This document shows, piece by piece, positions 26,202 through 38,423 of a DNA stretch of 64,000 bases. A program made the position numbers and the translations under genes. Each line of letters begins with the position of its first letter. The stretch's first letter is position 1. A model generated the notes under the pieces. The model was not told where the DNA came from and did not search any database. It was given only the letters and a program-made list of their open reading frames with translations. This DNA is from a bacterium (GTDB lineage: Bacteria > Krumholzibacteriota > Krumholzibacteriia > LZORAL124-64-63), in NCBI GenBank assembly GCA_016703265.1, contig JADJCK010000003.1, positions 558,001 through 622,000 of the forward strand. Direction: 5' to 3'.

Positions 26202-27029
26202 ATGACGACATTGCTCGAAGCTCCGGAAGTCGCGCGGCCGGTGCGCCCGCTCGCGGACAAGGTCTACAAGCGCGAGTTGCCCCGTCTCCACATCGAACTG
26301 GTCAAGATGCAGGAATGGGTGCGCGCTTCGGGGCACCGCGTGGTCGTGATCTTCGAGGGGCGCGATGCCGCCGGCAAGGGCGGCGCCATCAAGCGCATCA
26401 CCGAACCGCTCAACCCGCGCTTCGTGCGCGTGGCGGCGCTGGGTGTGCCCAGCGAGCGCGAGCGTACGCAGTGGTACTTCCAGCGCTATGTCGCGCAACT
26501 GCCGGCAGCCGGCGAGATCGTGCTGTTCGATCGCAGCTGGTACAACCGCGCCGGCGTCGAGCGCGTGATGGGCTTCTGCACCGACACCGAATACGAGGAG
26601 TTCCTGCGGACCTGCCCCGAGTTCGAGCGCATGCTCGTGCGGTCGGGCATCCAGCTGGTGAAGTACTGGTTCTCGGTCAGCGACGACGAACAGGAGCGCC
26701 GCTTCGAGGCCCGCATCCACGACCCGACAAAGCGCTGGAAGCTGAGCCCGATGGACCTCAAGTCGCGATCGCACTGGGTGGAATACAGTCGCGCCAAGGA
26801 TGCGATGTTCGCGCACACCGACATCAAGCAGGCGCCCTGGCACGTGGTCGATGCCGACAACAAGAAGCGCGCGCGCCTGAACTGCATCTCGCACCTGCTC
26901 AGCCTGATCCCGTACCAGGACCTGACACCCGAGCCGATCCGGCTGCCGCCGCGCCAGAAGGCGCAGGGCTACCGGCGGCCGCCGCGGCAGGAACAGAACT
27001 ACGTGCCGGACCTGTTTCCGGACGATTGA
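26202..27029 (+). CDS. ppk2: Polyphosphate kinase 2 (PPK2 class I type)
   Basis: PPK2 moves phosphate between polyphosphate and nucleoside diphosphates. The ATG at 26202 after a G-run gives 275 residues. The Walker A motif FEGRDAAGKGGAIKR is near residue 48 and the Walker B-like motif LFDRSWYNRAGVERVMGF near 107. The lid region (DDEQERRFEARIHDPTKRWK) and the C-terminal SHLLSLIPY fit single-domain PPK2 proteins. The length suits class I, which can make nucleoside triphosphates from polyphosphate. An open frame extends upstream but does not match the family. It converges on the Ser/Thr kinase gene, with a long inverted repeat between them. Confidence 0.93.
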   Translation: MTTLLEAPEVARPVRPLADKVYKRELPRLHIELVKMQEWVRASGHRVVVIFEGRDAAGKGGAIKRITEPLNPRFVRVAALGVPSERERTQWYFQRYVAQLPAAGEIVLFDRSWYNRAGVERVMGFCTDTEYEEFLRTCPEFERMLVRSGIQLVKYWFSVSDDEQERRFEARIHDPTKRWKLSPMDLKSRSHWVEYSRAKDAMFAHTDIKQAPWHVVDADNKKRARLNCISHLLSLIPYQDLTPEPIRLPPRQKAQGYRRPPRQEQNYVPDLFPDD

Positions 27030-27044
27030 CCCGGTTCAAGGGGC

Positions 27045-27100
27045 GCACTTGCGCCGGCGCAGGTTTCGCGGAAGCGGGATCATGGCGCCGGCGCAAGTGC
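27045..27100. terminator. 16-base inverted repeat between convergent genes
   Basis: GCACTTGCGCCGGCGC (27045-27060) and its exact reverse complement (27085-27100) enclose 24 bases. The element sits between the ends of ppk2 and the Ser/Thr kinase gene, so it could terminate both transcripts. Each arm also carries the GCGCCGGCGC palindromic core found again near and inside the HNH gene, so it may be a REP-like repeat rather than a plain terminator. Confidence 0.6.
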
Positions 27101-27123
27101 CGCCAACACGCTCACGACCAGGC

Positions 27124-29818
27124 CTACTCCCCTGCGAACAGCCCCTCCACCCCCGTCACCACCCGCAGCCGCCGCGTCCCATCGCCACCCGAACCGAGCA
27201 CCAGCAACTGGCTGCCGTCCGGGAACACGGCGTGGGAATAGCCGGGCACATTGACGTAGGGTCCGGTGAGCACGCGCTCCGGCAACCCCACCGCCGGCTG
27301 TGGCCCGGGTTGGAAGCCCGAGCGGTACCAACTGTTCTCGAAGCGATAGACAATGGTCTTTCCGTCGGAGCCCCAGTGCGGCTCCTCGCCCCCGGCGGTC
27401 GAGACACGGACGCGCCGCGTCGGCTGGTCGGACGGGCACACGTAGATTTCCGAGCGACCGCCTTCGCTGTAGGTTCCCGCCAGCCAATTGCCGTCCGGAG
27501 AGAAGCGGGACAGGGGCGAGATGTCGGGGATGTCGGTGCCCTGGCCGCCTGGGTCGCCCCGGCCGACGACAACGCCGCCGTCCGCACTCAGGCGCAGCAA
27601 CCAGCGACCGTCGGGCGATTCCACGACGGTCCGGTAGGCCGAGGCCGTACCGACGGCGAGCGTGTCGACGCCACCGGCGCCACCCAGACGCAAGCGAAGC
27701 GCCGGCCGAGAGCCGCCCGCTCCTCCGGCCGTCACGCACAGCGCGAGACCGTCGGCAGACCAGTTGCCCAGGCCGTAGATCGCGTCGTGCAGCCGCTCCT
27801 GCGTGCCCCGCTCCAGGTCGAAGATCCACAACTCGGGCTGGCCCGACGGCGGCCGCTTGATGACGGCCAGCCGGCTGCCGTCCGGTGAGAGTTCGAAGGC
27901 GCCGTAGTCTCCCGGCGGAAAGGCGAGGGCCTCATCCTCGCCGCCGGCCCTCCGGCGGACGAAGCGCAGGGTGCCGGAGCCCGGGTCTTCCCGCGTAGAC
28001 GAGGACACCGTCGGCGGCACTCAGCTGGGCCAGGATACCCGTGGACGAGACGCGCAGGTTCGTCGCGACCTGGATCGGGTCGGCCAGGGGTCGCAGGGTC
28101 TTGCGCTCGACAGGCACACCGACCAGCGTCCCGCCGCTGCCCGCCTGCACGTAGAGCAGGTGGCCCGAAGGCAGGAGCGTGGGCATCAGCCCGTAAAGCA
28201 GGTTTGCCGCGACCAGCGAGCCTTCCGGCTCGAGGCCGTTGATCGTCAGGTAGGACGTCGTGCCGGATGCGAACTCATAGGTGGCCATCTGACGGCTTGC
28301 CGCCCAGGCCAGCCGCGTGCGGTCGGATGACAGCATCTGTGCGAAGCCGATGCGCGGCGAGGTCTTCTGCGAGTCCAGGCGACCACCGCTCGCGCGCACG
28401 AACGTCAGGACCTGGCCCTGCCTCTCGATGACGGCGATGCGCTCCGCGTCGAGCCACTGCGCGCCGGTCGGCTCTTCCACGGCGGCCAGGACGACGGGAG
28501 CCGAGCCGCGCACCGCGATCTTCTTCAGCTCGGTCTGCACGAGGAACCCGATCCAGGCGCCGTCCGGCGAGAAGAACGGGCAGAAGGCGCCCTCGGTGCC
28601 GGGGAGCGCCTGCGTCGTGCCGGTCGCCAGGTCCACGGTCACCAGCCGCGACTGCCCGCGCCTGCCTCCCACGTAGACGAGCACATCGGCGCGCGGGGAC
28701 AGTGCCAGCGCCCTCAACTCGATCCCGAGCATGGCGTCGCCGACGTAGGTCAGCGGCAGCGAGTCCGGCAGCACCAGGTCGAAGCGGCGCACGGGCTGGG
28801 TGTCGGCGCCCTTCGCCACCGACGCGGTGCCCAGGCGCCGGCTGATCGCGACACCCAGCAGGGCTCCCACCACCACCGCTGCCACCGCCACGATCGCGAC
28901 GAGCCGCCCACGGCCGGGGCGCGCGGTTGGAGGCGCCGGCCGCCCCGCCGCGGCGCCGGTCGCGCTCGCACCGTCGTGCTCGAGCGCGAAGGCCAGGTCG
29001 CCGGCGCTCTGGAAGCGCGCGTCGGGATCCTTCTGCAGGCAGCGCGTGACGACGCGATCAAGCTGGGGCGGCGTCACCGGCTGCACGGACGACAGCGGGG
29101 GCGGCTGGCGCTCCATGATCGCGGCGATCAGGCTCGCCTGGCTCCCGCCGTTGAAGGCGCGCACGCCGGTCGTCATCTCGTAGAGCACACAGCCCAGCGC
29201 CCAGAGGTCACTGCGCGCGTCGGCTTCGCGGCCCTCGAGCTGCTCGGGCGACATGTACTGGAACGTGCCGACGATCGTCCCCTCGACGGTGAGGGGGCCG
29301 GTCATCGTCGGCGACTGCGACATCGCATCGGTCGTCGGCGCCAGGCCGAGCGCGCGCGCCAGGCCGAAGTCGAGCAGCTTGGCCCCGCCCTTCGTCAGCA
29401 TGACGTTGCCGGGCTTCAGGTCGCGGTGCACCACGCCGGCGCGATGTGCCCGGTCCAGCGCCTGCGCGATCTGCCGGCCCAGCGACAGCACCTCGGCCAC
29501 GGGCAGCGCGCCCTTCTCCAGGCGGCGCGCCAGTGTCTCGCCGTCGACGAGCTCCATCACCAGGTAGTCGATGCCGTCCTGGCGTCCGATGTCGTGCAGC
29601 GTGCAGATGTGCGGATGACTCAGCTGCGAGATGGTACGCGCCTCGCGGTCGAAGCGGGCGCGGGCCTCGGGCGTCTCGGCCAGGTGCGGCGGCAGCACCT
29701 TCACGGCCACATCGCGGCCCAGGCGCGTGTCGCGGGCGCGGTAGACCTCGCCCATGCCGCCGGCTCCCAGCGGAGCCACGATCTGGTACGGACCGAGCAT
29801 GGTGCCGGCAGCCAGCAT
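27124..29818 (-). CDS. Membrane Ser/Thr protein kinase with TolB-like propeller, frameshifted
   Basis: The ATG at 29818 follows GGGGAA. Residues 10-270 are a eukaryotic-type protein kinase: GAGGMGEVYRARD, AVKVL, VHRDLKPGNVMLT, LLDFGLA, YMSPEQLEG. A Pro/Arg-rich linker and one membrane segment (LVAIVAVAAVVVGALLGVAI, near 310) lead to an external domain with WD40/TolB-type blades (FFSPDGAWIGFL, FELSPDGSRLAVIK, ESPDGRWLLRLS, FSPDGNWLAGTY). The frame breaks near 27990-27992 in a CCC run: after VLVYAG the propeller continues as EDPGSGTLRFV in another frame down to 27124. One extra base explains it. Corrected length is about 897 residues, usual for this architecture. It is divergent from the FIST gene. 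Confidence 0.88.
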
Positions 29819-30023
29819 CGGTTCCCCTGCCCTTTCGTGGGTGACGGAAGCGGAGAGCCGACGATCGCCGGCGGGATGGACGCAGCGACATTCTGGCACA
29901 AACCGGAGTGGATTGATACCAGTTTTCATTAACCGTCGCCGGGAATCAAGAACCGGGACGCACCGCCGATAACAACGGGGTGGACGTGAGGTGGCTTTGC
30001 GGCACGGCCGCAGGGAGGCTGGG

Positions 30024-31217
30024 ATGCGTGTAGCCAGTTCGGCATCGGCGCAAAGGGACGCAGCGACGGCCGTGCGGGACGCAGCGTCGATCCTGCGCGC
30101 CACACTGGGCGATGAGCCCAGCCTCGTCGCGGCCTACTTCAGCGCCGACTACGACGCGGACACGGTGTTCGCCGAACTCGAGGCCCGGTTTCCGGCGGCG
30201 CAGCTGCATGGGGCGACCTCCTGCACCGGCGTCATGACCGAGACGGGCTATGTCGGGCGGGACGGAACAGGCCTGGGCCTGTTCGGCGTCGGCGATCCCC
30301 AGGGATTCTATGGCACCGGCGCGGCGCCTCTGACGCTCGGGGTCCGTGAGGCGACGCGGCAGGCCTTGCACCAGGCCCTGGCCAACGCCGACATGGTGGG
30401 AGCCCGACCCGACCTCATCTGGCTGAACAGCTCACCCGGCAGCGAGGAGCAGGTCCTCGCGGCCATCCGCGACGAGATCGGCCCCGACGTCCCTGTCATC
30501 GGCGGCAGCGCCGCGGACAACACCATCGAGGGACGCTGGCTGCTGTGCGCGCGCGGCTTCCGATCCGCCGACGCGGTGGTCATCACGGCCATGTTCCCGA
30601 GCGGCCGCTTCGCCTACGCATTCCACAGCGGGTATGCCCCGACGGGCACGCACGGCACGGTGACGCGGGCCGAAGGTCGCACGATATACGAGATCGACAA
30701 CCACCCTGCAGCCGAGATCTACGACGGTTGGACGCACGGGAGCATCTCGCAGGAGCGGGAAGGCGGCGGCGTCATCCTGGCGCGAACGACGCTGAACCCG
30801 CTCGGCCGCGTGGCTCACCGCATCCAGGGGATCCCGTACTACAAGATCTCGCATCCGGAAACCGCAACCGGTGATGGCGGACTGACGCTGTTCACGGACG
30901 TGGCCGAAGGAGACGAGATGCACCTGCTGGCCGGCAGCCGCGACAGCCTGGTCGAACGCGCCGGGCGCGTGGCGACCAATGCCGTCGGATCGGTCTTCGA
31001 CGGCACCGACGGCGTATCCGGAGCGCTGGTGGTGTACTGCGCCGGCTGCATGCTCGCGGTGCGCGACCAGATGGATGACGTCGTCGCTGGCATCGACGGC
31101 GCCCTGGGCGGCAAGCCGTTCCTGGGCCTGTTCACCTTCGGCGAGCAGGGTTGCTTCGTAGGCGGCGACAACCATCACGGCAATCTGATGATCTCGATCC
31201 TGGTCTTCGGCAGGTGA
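30024..31217 (+). CDS. FIST-domain sensory protein
   Basis: The ATG at 30024 behind GGGAGG gives 397 residues. The N-terminal part (about 25-215) is a FIST N domain: FPAAQLHGATSCTGVM, RPDLIWLNSSPGSEEQVL, VPVIGGSAADN. The second half (about 225-390) is FIST C: YDGWTHGSISQ, VYCAGCMLAVRDQMD, FLGLFTFGEQGCFVGG. FIST domains are soluble input modules thought to bind small ligands such as amino acids. No output domain is present, but the histidine kinase gene starts 1 base after the stop, so the protein most likely acts as a separate sensor subunit for that kinase. Confidence 0.88.
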   Translation: MRVASSASAQRDAATAVRDAASILRATLGDEPSLVAAYFSADYDADTVFAELEARFPAAQLHGATSCTGVMTETGYVGRDGTGLGLFGVGDPQGFYGTGAAPLTLGVREATRQALHQALANADMVGARPDLIWLNSSPGSEEQVLAAIRDEIGPDVPVIGGSAADNTIEGRWLLCARGFRSADAVVITAMFPSGRFAYAFHSGYAPTGTHGTVTRAEGRTIYEIDNHPAAEIYDGWTHGSISQEREGGGVILARTTLNPLGRVAHRIQGIPYYKISHPETATGDGGLTLFTDVAEGDEMHLLAGSRDSLVERAGRVATNAVGSVFDGTDGVSGALVVYCAGCMLAVRDQMDDVVAGIDGALGGKPFLGLFTFGEQGCFVGGDNHHGNLMISILVFGR

Positions 31218-31218
31218 C

Positions 31219-32586
31219 ATGACGACCGACGTCCGCATACGCGAAGAGCTCCAGGAAACGGTCCTCGACCTGGATCGTGCGTGGCAGCGCGAGAAGCGCA
31301 CGACCGAGCAGTACCGCGACCTCGTGTCCTGCCTGCAAATCATCGCCGGCGCGCCCGATCTTGCTGTCCTGTGGCAGGAACTGTCGGTGCGACTCGCGCC
31401 GATCCTCGGGTTCAGCGCCGCGGCCATGATACGTCAGGATCGCGGCGAGTTCTCCGTCCTGCACTCCACGGCCGGCTGCACGGGACCGATCGAGGTGGCC
31501 CCCTCCTCGCTCCTGCGCCGTTCCCGCGGACTCAAGTCGATGGTCCACTTCGACACCGGACGCTGCACCTGCTGCGATGCGCTCTGCCCACCCGCGGCAG
31601 GCTCGGCGATCGTGACCGAGATCTACCGGGGGCCCTATACGCTGTCGCTGGTGTTCCTCCACACCGAGCGCAACCACTTCCGCGCCCGGGCTGCCGAATT
31701 CCTCGATGGCCTGGCCGCCAGCCTATCCCAGTCCGTCGGGCACCTGCAGACCGTGGGCGAACTCTCGACGGCCCACACGCAGTTGCTCCACGCCGAACGA
31801 CTGGCGGCCATCGGGCAGCTCGCGGCGGGCGTGGCGCACGAGATCAACAATCCGGTCGGCTTCGTGGCCAGCAACTTCCGCACGCTCGGCGACTACCTCG
31901 GCGACCTGGTGGCGCTCGTGCGCGCCTACCGCGAAGGCCGGCCGGAGAGCGAGATCCTCCAGCTTGAGCGCGATCTGGATATCGACTTCCTCATCGAGGA
32001 CATGGCGAAGCTCCTGCACGAGAACGCCGACGGGCTGCAGCGCGTCGCCGACATCGTCCGCAGCCTGCGCACGTTCGCGCGGATGGACAGCAGGGACGAC
32101 TTCGCCCTCGCCGATTTCAACACGGCCCTGGCCGACACCCTGATCATCGCCAACCACGAGATCAAGTACGCCGCAAGATGCCTGGTCGACCTCGGCGAAG
32201 TCCCGCCCGTCCTGTGCAACGTGGGGCAGTTGAACCAGGTGATCCTCAACATCCTGGTGAACGCAGCCCAGGCCATCCGCGGGCAGGGTCGCCCCGACCT
32301 GGGACTCATCACGATCCGGACCTGGGCCGACGACCAGGCCGTCTGGTGCGAGATCGCCAACGACGGCCCGGGCATTCCCCGCGAGGACCTGCCCCGGATC
32401 TTCGAGCCCTTCTTCACGACCAAGAAGGTCGGCGACGGAACCGGCCTCGGGCTCGGCATCGCCTGGGACATCATCGTCAACAAGCACGGCGGCGGGCTCG
32501 AGGTGGAGAACCGGGATCCCGGTGTCGTTTTCCGCCTGCGCCTGCCGCTGGCGACCGAGGCTGTCCCCGAGGCGCCGGTCCGGTGA
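31219..32586 (+). CDS. Soluble sensor histidine kinase paired with the FIST protein
   Basis: The 455-residue protein starts 1 base after the FIST stop. The N-terminal part (about 40-185) looks like a GAF-type domain and includes a Cys-rich stretch, GRCTCCDALCPP (near 115), that could bind metal or sense redox. The kinase core has the H-box GVAHEINNP (near 210), a long insert with several acidic helices, the N-box NQVILNILVNAAQAI, NDGPGIP and a GTGLGLGIAWDII box. No response regulator is nearby. It forms a two-gene unit with the FIST gene and is followed by glycogen phosphorylase. Confidence 0.87.
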   Translation: MTTDVRIREELQETVLDLDRAWQREKRTTEQYRDLVSCLQIIAGAPDLAVLWQELSVRLAPILGFSAAAMIRQDRGEFSVLHSTAGCTGPIEVAPSSLLRRSRGLKSMVHFDTGRCTCCDALCPPAAGSAIVTEIYRGPYTLSLVFLHTERNHFRARAAEFLDGLAASLSQSVGHLQTVGELSTAHTQLLHAERLAAIGQLAAGVAHEINNPVGFVASNFRTLGDYLGDLVALVRAYREGRPESEILQLERDLDIDFLIEDMAKLLHENADGLQRVADIVRSLRTFARMDSRDDFALADFNTALADTLIIANHEIKYAARCLVDLGEVPPVLCNVGQLNQVILNILVNAAQAIRGQGRPDLGLITIRTWADDQAVWCEIANDGPGIPREDLPRIFEPFFTTKKVGDGTGLGLGIAWDIIVNKHGGGLEVENRDPGVVFRLRLPLATEAVPEAPVR

Positions 32587-32734
32587 TCCCGGTGCGACTC
32601 CCGGGTGGGACAAACAAACACTACGGGCCGCAACCCGGCGGCCGATACAGACTTCGCCGCGGCTCCCGTCCGAAATCCGGGTGCCGCTTCGGCATGGGCC
32701 GATCCCTACGGGCACGGGCGGACGAGGTGGAGCG

Positions 32735-35212
<2,478 letters not shown>

Positions 35213-35262
35213 TCGGGGTACCCGACGACCGCGGTCATCGCAACCTGACAGGGAGTGTCAGC

Positions 35263-36528
35263 ATGAGTTCGCACGAGAGCAGCGGAACCGGACAGGCGGC
35301 CGTTGCCGTCGCCCGCAAGGCCATCTTCGACCAGCAGCGCCACCTGTGGGGCTACGAGCTGTTCTGCGTGGGCAACACCGACGAATCGCCGACGGGCATT
35401 CCCCTGGGCGACGACGTGCCGGTGTCGGTCGCAGCCAGCACGGGTGCGGGCCTGCAGCAGCTGATCGCGCGTCAACTGCGGGTGATGGTCGCGCTGTCGG
35501 AGAAGAGCGTCCTGGATGACCGGGTCTACGCGCTGCCGCCCTCCTGCACCACGGTGCTCATCGGCGAGGGCATCTTCGCGCGGGACGGCGTGGCTGCGCG
35601 GCTGGAACGGCTGAAGGGCGACGGCTTCGCCGTTGCGGTGCCGGACTTCACGGCCAGGCCTGAATACGAGGCGCTCTACCGGCAGGCGGACATCATCGGC
35701 GTGACGGTTGCAGGGCGCACGCCGGCGGAACTGGCCGGGCTCCTGGCCGAGATCAAGCGCCACCCCGCCATGCCGATGGCCTACGACGTCCCCGACTCGG
35801 AGAGCGTCGTCGCCTGCCGTGAACTGGGCTTCCGGCTGTTCCAGGGAGCCTTCAGCAAGGCGCCCGAGATCGTCCGCCTGCGGCGCGTGTCATCGGGACA
35901 GATCGCGCGATTCAACCTGCTCAAGCTGATCGGCGCCGAAGACCCGGACTTCGCCGACATCGCCACGCAGATCCAGAGCGACGCGACGGTCAGCTTCAGG
36001 CTCCTGACGTACCTGAACTCGGCATCCTTCAACCTGACCAACCGCGTGAACTCCATCTCCCAGGCCATCAGCCTGCTGGGCTGGCGCCGCGTGCGCACCT
36101 GGCTGCGCGTGGTCCTGCTGAGCGACATCAGCCAGACCGCCGCCCAGGCCGACCTGCTGCGCCTGGCCTCGCAGCGCGCCCGGTTCCTCGAGGTGATCGC
36201 GTCGCGGTACTCGTTCTGGGGCTTCGACCCCGAGAGCATGCACCTGCTCGGGCTGTTCTCGCTGCTGGACGCCATGATGGGCATGCCGATGCCGGAAGTG
36301 GTCGGGTTCCTGCCGCTGGACAGCGGCCTGAAGGCCGCGCTCTGCGGCGAACAGAACAGCGAGTACCTGCCGCTGCTCGAGCTGGTGCGGGACCTGGAGG
36401 ACGGGCGCTGGGCCGACGTCGATGCCGCCGCGCGCCGCCTGAACCTGGACCCGGTTGTCGTGCGCGAGGCGTTCCTGGATGCGGCCACGGTGGCCGGCGA
36501 CCTGGACGCGATGGCCGGGAAGGCCTAG
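35263..36528 (+). CDS. EAL-HDOD signalling protein
   Basis: The ATG at 35263 with GGGAG upstream gives 421 residues. Residues 10-200 resemble an EAL domain at its start (ARKAIFDQQRHLWGYELF), but the acidic residues needed for cyclic di-GMP hydrolysis are largely absent, so this half may only bind ligand or protein. Residues 205-400 are an HDOD domain (FNLLKLIGAEDPDF, ATVSFRLLTYLNSASF, ISQAISLLGWRRVRTWL). The pairing is the YuxH-type arrangement found in cyclic di-GMP and stress signalling. It follows glgP by 50 bases on the same strand. Confidence 0.85.
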   Translation: MSSHESSGTGQAAVAVARKAIFDQQRHLWGYELFCVGNTDESPTGIPLGDDVPVSVAASTGAGLQQLIARQLRVMVALSEKSVLDDRVYALPPSCTTVLIGEGIFARDGVAARLERLKGDGFAVAVPDFTARPEYEALYRQADIIGVTVAGRTPAELAGLLAEIKRHPAMPMAYDVPDSESVVACRELGFRLFQGAFSKAPEIVRLRRVSSGQIARFNLLKLIGAEDPDFADIATQIQSDATVSFRLLTYLNSASFNLTNRVNSISQAISLLGWRRVRTWLRVVLLSDISQTAAQADLLRLASQRARFLEVIASRYSFWGFDPESMHLLGLFSLLDAMMGMPMPEVVGFLPLDSGLKAALCGEQNSEYLPLLELVRDLEDGRWADVDAAARRLNLDPVVVREAFLDAATVAGDLDAMAGKA

Positions 36529-36549
36529 GCGCCGGGCGACAGCAGGCCC

Positions 36550-37028
36550 CTAGTCCGGCCAGTTGAACCGCTCCGACAGCGCATGCACCGTGGTCTCGAC
36601 ATCGCGCTCGTGCACCACGAACGAGACGCTGTTGACCGACGAGCAGATCGACAGCACGGTCAGCCGATGGTCGGCCAGCGTGGCGATGAACTCGTTGGCC
36701 AGGCCGTAGCGCTCCAGGAAGTGCGGGCCGTACACGGTCAGGATCGTGACCGGGTGCCAGGTGACGACGCGCCGGGGGCGATCTCGGTCGAGAGCATCGC
36801 CAGCAGCGGCTCGGCGCGCTCCAGGTCGGCGCGGCTCAGGCAGATGGAGAGGTTCTCGGCGTCATCGGCGTCCCAGCCGACCGTCAGGTAGCACAGGGGG
36901 ATGGCGTAGTCGCCGAAGCGCTTCAGCACGTTGCGCCGGTGGCCGGCCAGCGGCGCGAAGCCGCGCAACTCGACCAGCACCAGATTCTCACGCCGCGTCA
37001 GGCCGCCGCACTCGATCTTCCCGCTCAC
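36550..37028 (-). CDS. Tandem ACT-domain protein (aspartate-kinase-like), frameshifted
   Basis: The gene starts with GTG at 37028, overlapping the kinase stop upstream (GTGA), with GGAGGAA before it. The first 85 residues (ENLVLVELRGFAPLAGHRR ...) read normally. Near a run of five G on the plus strand (36774-36778) the frame is lost. The expected continuation, RRVVTWHPVTILTVYGPHF and then SICSSVNSVSFVVHERD, runs in another frame to the stop at 36550. One missing base restores about 159 residues. The second half matches the ACT domain at the end of aspartate kinases, but no kinase catalytic part is present. It is the last gene of the hydrogenase array, so a small-molecule sensing role is likely; the ligand is unknown. 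Confidence 0.72.
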
Positions 37029-38398
37029 GCTGTTCCTCCTGCGCCGGCCGTCATTGGCGGCACCAATGGAAGATCGACCGTCACCGTCGTGCCTTGATCC
37101 GGAACGCTGTGCAGCACGACAGCGCCGCCCAGCTCGTGCACGAGCCGGTGCACGATGGGCAGGCCCAGGCCGGTACCGAGGCTGCTGCGCTGCTGCGCCG
37201 CGGCCGTGCGGTAGAACTCGTCAAAAACCCGGGCCTGTTCCCCCGGTGCGATACCGATGCCCTCGTCGACGACTTCCAGCCGCGCCCCGTCCGCCAGGGG
37301 CGTCACGGTGACGGTGACAGGGCCGCCTGCCCGGTTGTAGCGTACGGCATTGTTGACCAGGTTGCCGAGGATCTTCGCCACAGCCCCCTCGCTCGTGGTC
37401 ACCGTCACGCCTCCGTCGGGTGCCTTCAACTCCAGCCGCTGCCCGGTGATCCCGGCCAGTTCGCGCTGCTCGTCCAGCATGCGGGCCGCCACCGCGGCCA
37501 GGTCGACGTTCGTGGGCGGCTCGTGCCGCAGGACGCCCGTGCGCGTCAGGTCGGCCAGGTCCTTGACGATCTCGGTGGCCTGGTCGAGCCGCTTCTGCGC
37601 GCGGTCGAGCAGGTCGCGCGCGCCGGGGTCGAGTCCGTCGCAGTGCAGTTCGAGCGTCGCCTCGATGGCGCTGCGCGCGGTGTTCACCGGCGACTTCACC
37701 TCGTGCGTGACGAAGCGGAAGAACTCGAGCGTGGCCTTGTCCGCCTCGAGGAGCTCGCGCTGGCGGGCCACCAGTTCGTCGCGGATCGCCCGGTTGTGCC
37801 GCATGATCGATCCGCTGACAAAGGCGCCGCTGAGCATCACGAACCAGAACGAGATGAGCACCGCGACGATATAGCGCGTCTCGTGCGTCATCGTGCTGGC
37901 GCCCAGCAGGTGGTGGTGCGGCAGCCAGCCCAGGTGTTCACCCAGCACCTCGGCCGTGAACAGCGCGATGGCCAGCCAGGTGATCTGGAAGATCTCGCGC
38001 CCCTTGAACAGCAGCGCAGCGATCACCACGTGCAGCACGTAGACGTAGAGGAACGGGTTCTCGACGCCACCTGTCAGGTTCAGTACGAACGTCAGCAGGA
38101 GCAGGTCGCAGGCCATCTCGAGCTTCACGATGCGGATCTCGGTGCGGACGGCGCGGGCGGCGAAGAGGCGGTTCCGGGCCACATAGCCCAGGTTCATCAG
38201 CGCCAGGGTACCGGCCACCGCCAGCATGGGGCCCACGGGCAGCGGGATGATGGTGACGCTGCCCAGCACGGTGACGGCCGCCACCAGCACGACGACGGCG
38301 CCCCAGCGCAGGCGGTTGAACCAGTCCAGACGATGCCGCAGCGACGTCGCCGAGACGAAGAGCGAGGCTTCCGGCGTCAGCGTCTGGTCCGGCCGCAA
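37025..38398 (-). CDS. RegB/PrrB-like membrane sensor histidine kinase
   Basis: The protein has 457 residues with about six membrane segments in the first 210. The loop motif GGVENPFLYVYV matches the GGxxNPF quinone-binding motif of RegB-type redox sensors. The kinase core has the H-box FVTHEVKSPVN (near 240), the N-box NLVNNAVRYN, VVDEGIGIAP and GTGLGLPIVHRLV. It lies downstream of the hydrogenase subunits, between a receiver protein and the ACT gene. The natural reading is a kinase that senses the quinone pool and reports redox state to hydrogenase expression or activity. The RegB redox Cys next to the H-box is not seen, so the quinone site would be the main sensor. Confidence 0.85.
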   Translation of the reverse strand: MRPDQTLTPEASLFVSATSLRHRLDWFNRLRWGAVVVLVAAVTVLGSVTIIPLPVGPMLAVAGTLALMNLGYVARNRLFAARAVRTEIRIVKLEMACDLLLLTFVLNLTGGVENPFLYVYVLHVVIAALLFKGREIFQITWLAIALFTAEVLGEHLGWLPHHHLLGASTMTHETRYIVAVLISFWFVMLSGAFVSGSIMRHNRAIRDELVARQRELLEADKATLEFFRFVTHEVKSPVNTARSAIEATLELHCDGLDPGARDLLDRAQKRLDQATEIVKDLADLTRTGVLRHEPPTNVDLAAVAARMLDEQRELAGITGQRLELKAPDGGVTVTTSEGAVAKILGNLVNNAVRYNRAGGPVTVTVTPLADGARLEVVDEGIGIAPGEQARVFDEFYRTAAAQQRSSLGTGLGLPIVHRLVHELGGAVVLHSVPDQGTTVTVDLPLVPPMTAGAGGTA

Positions 38399-38423
38399 CG
38401 GAGCCTCCCGGTCGGCACCCGGT

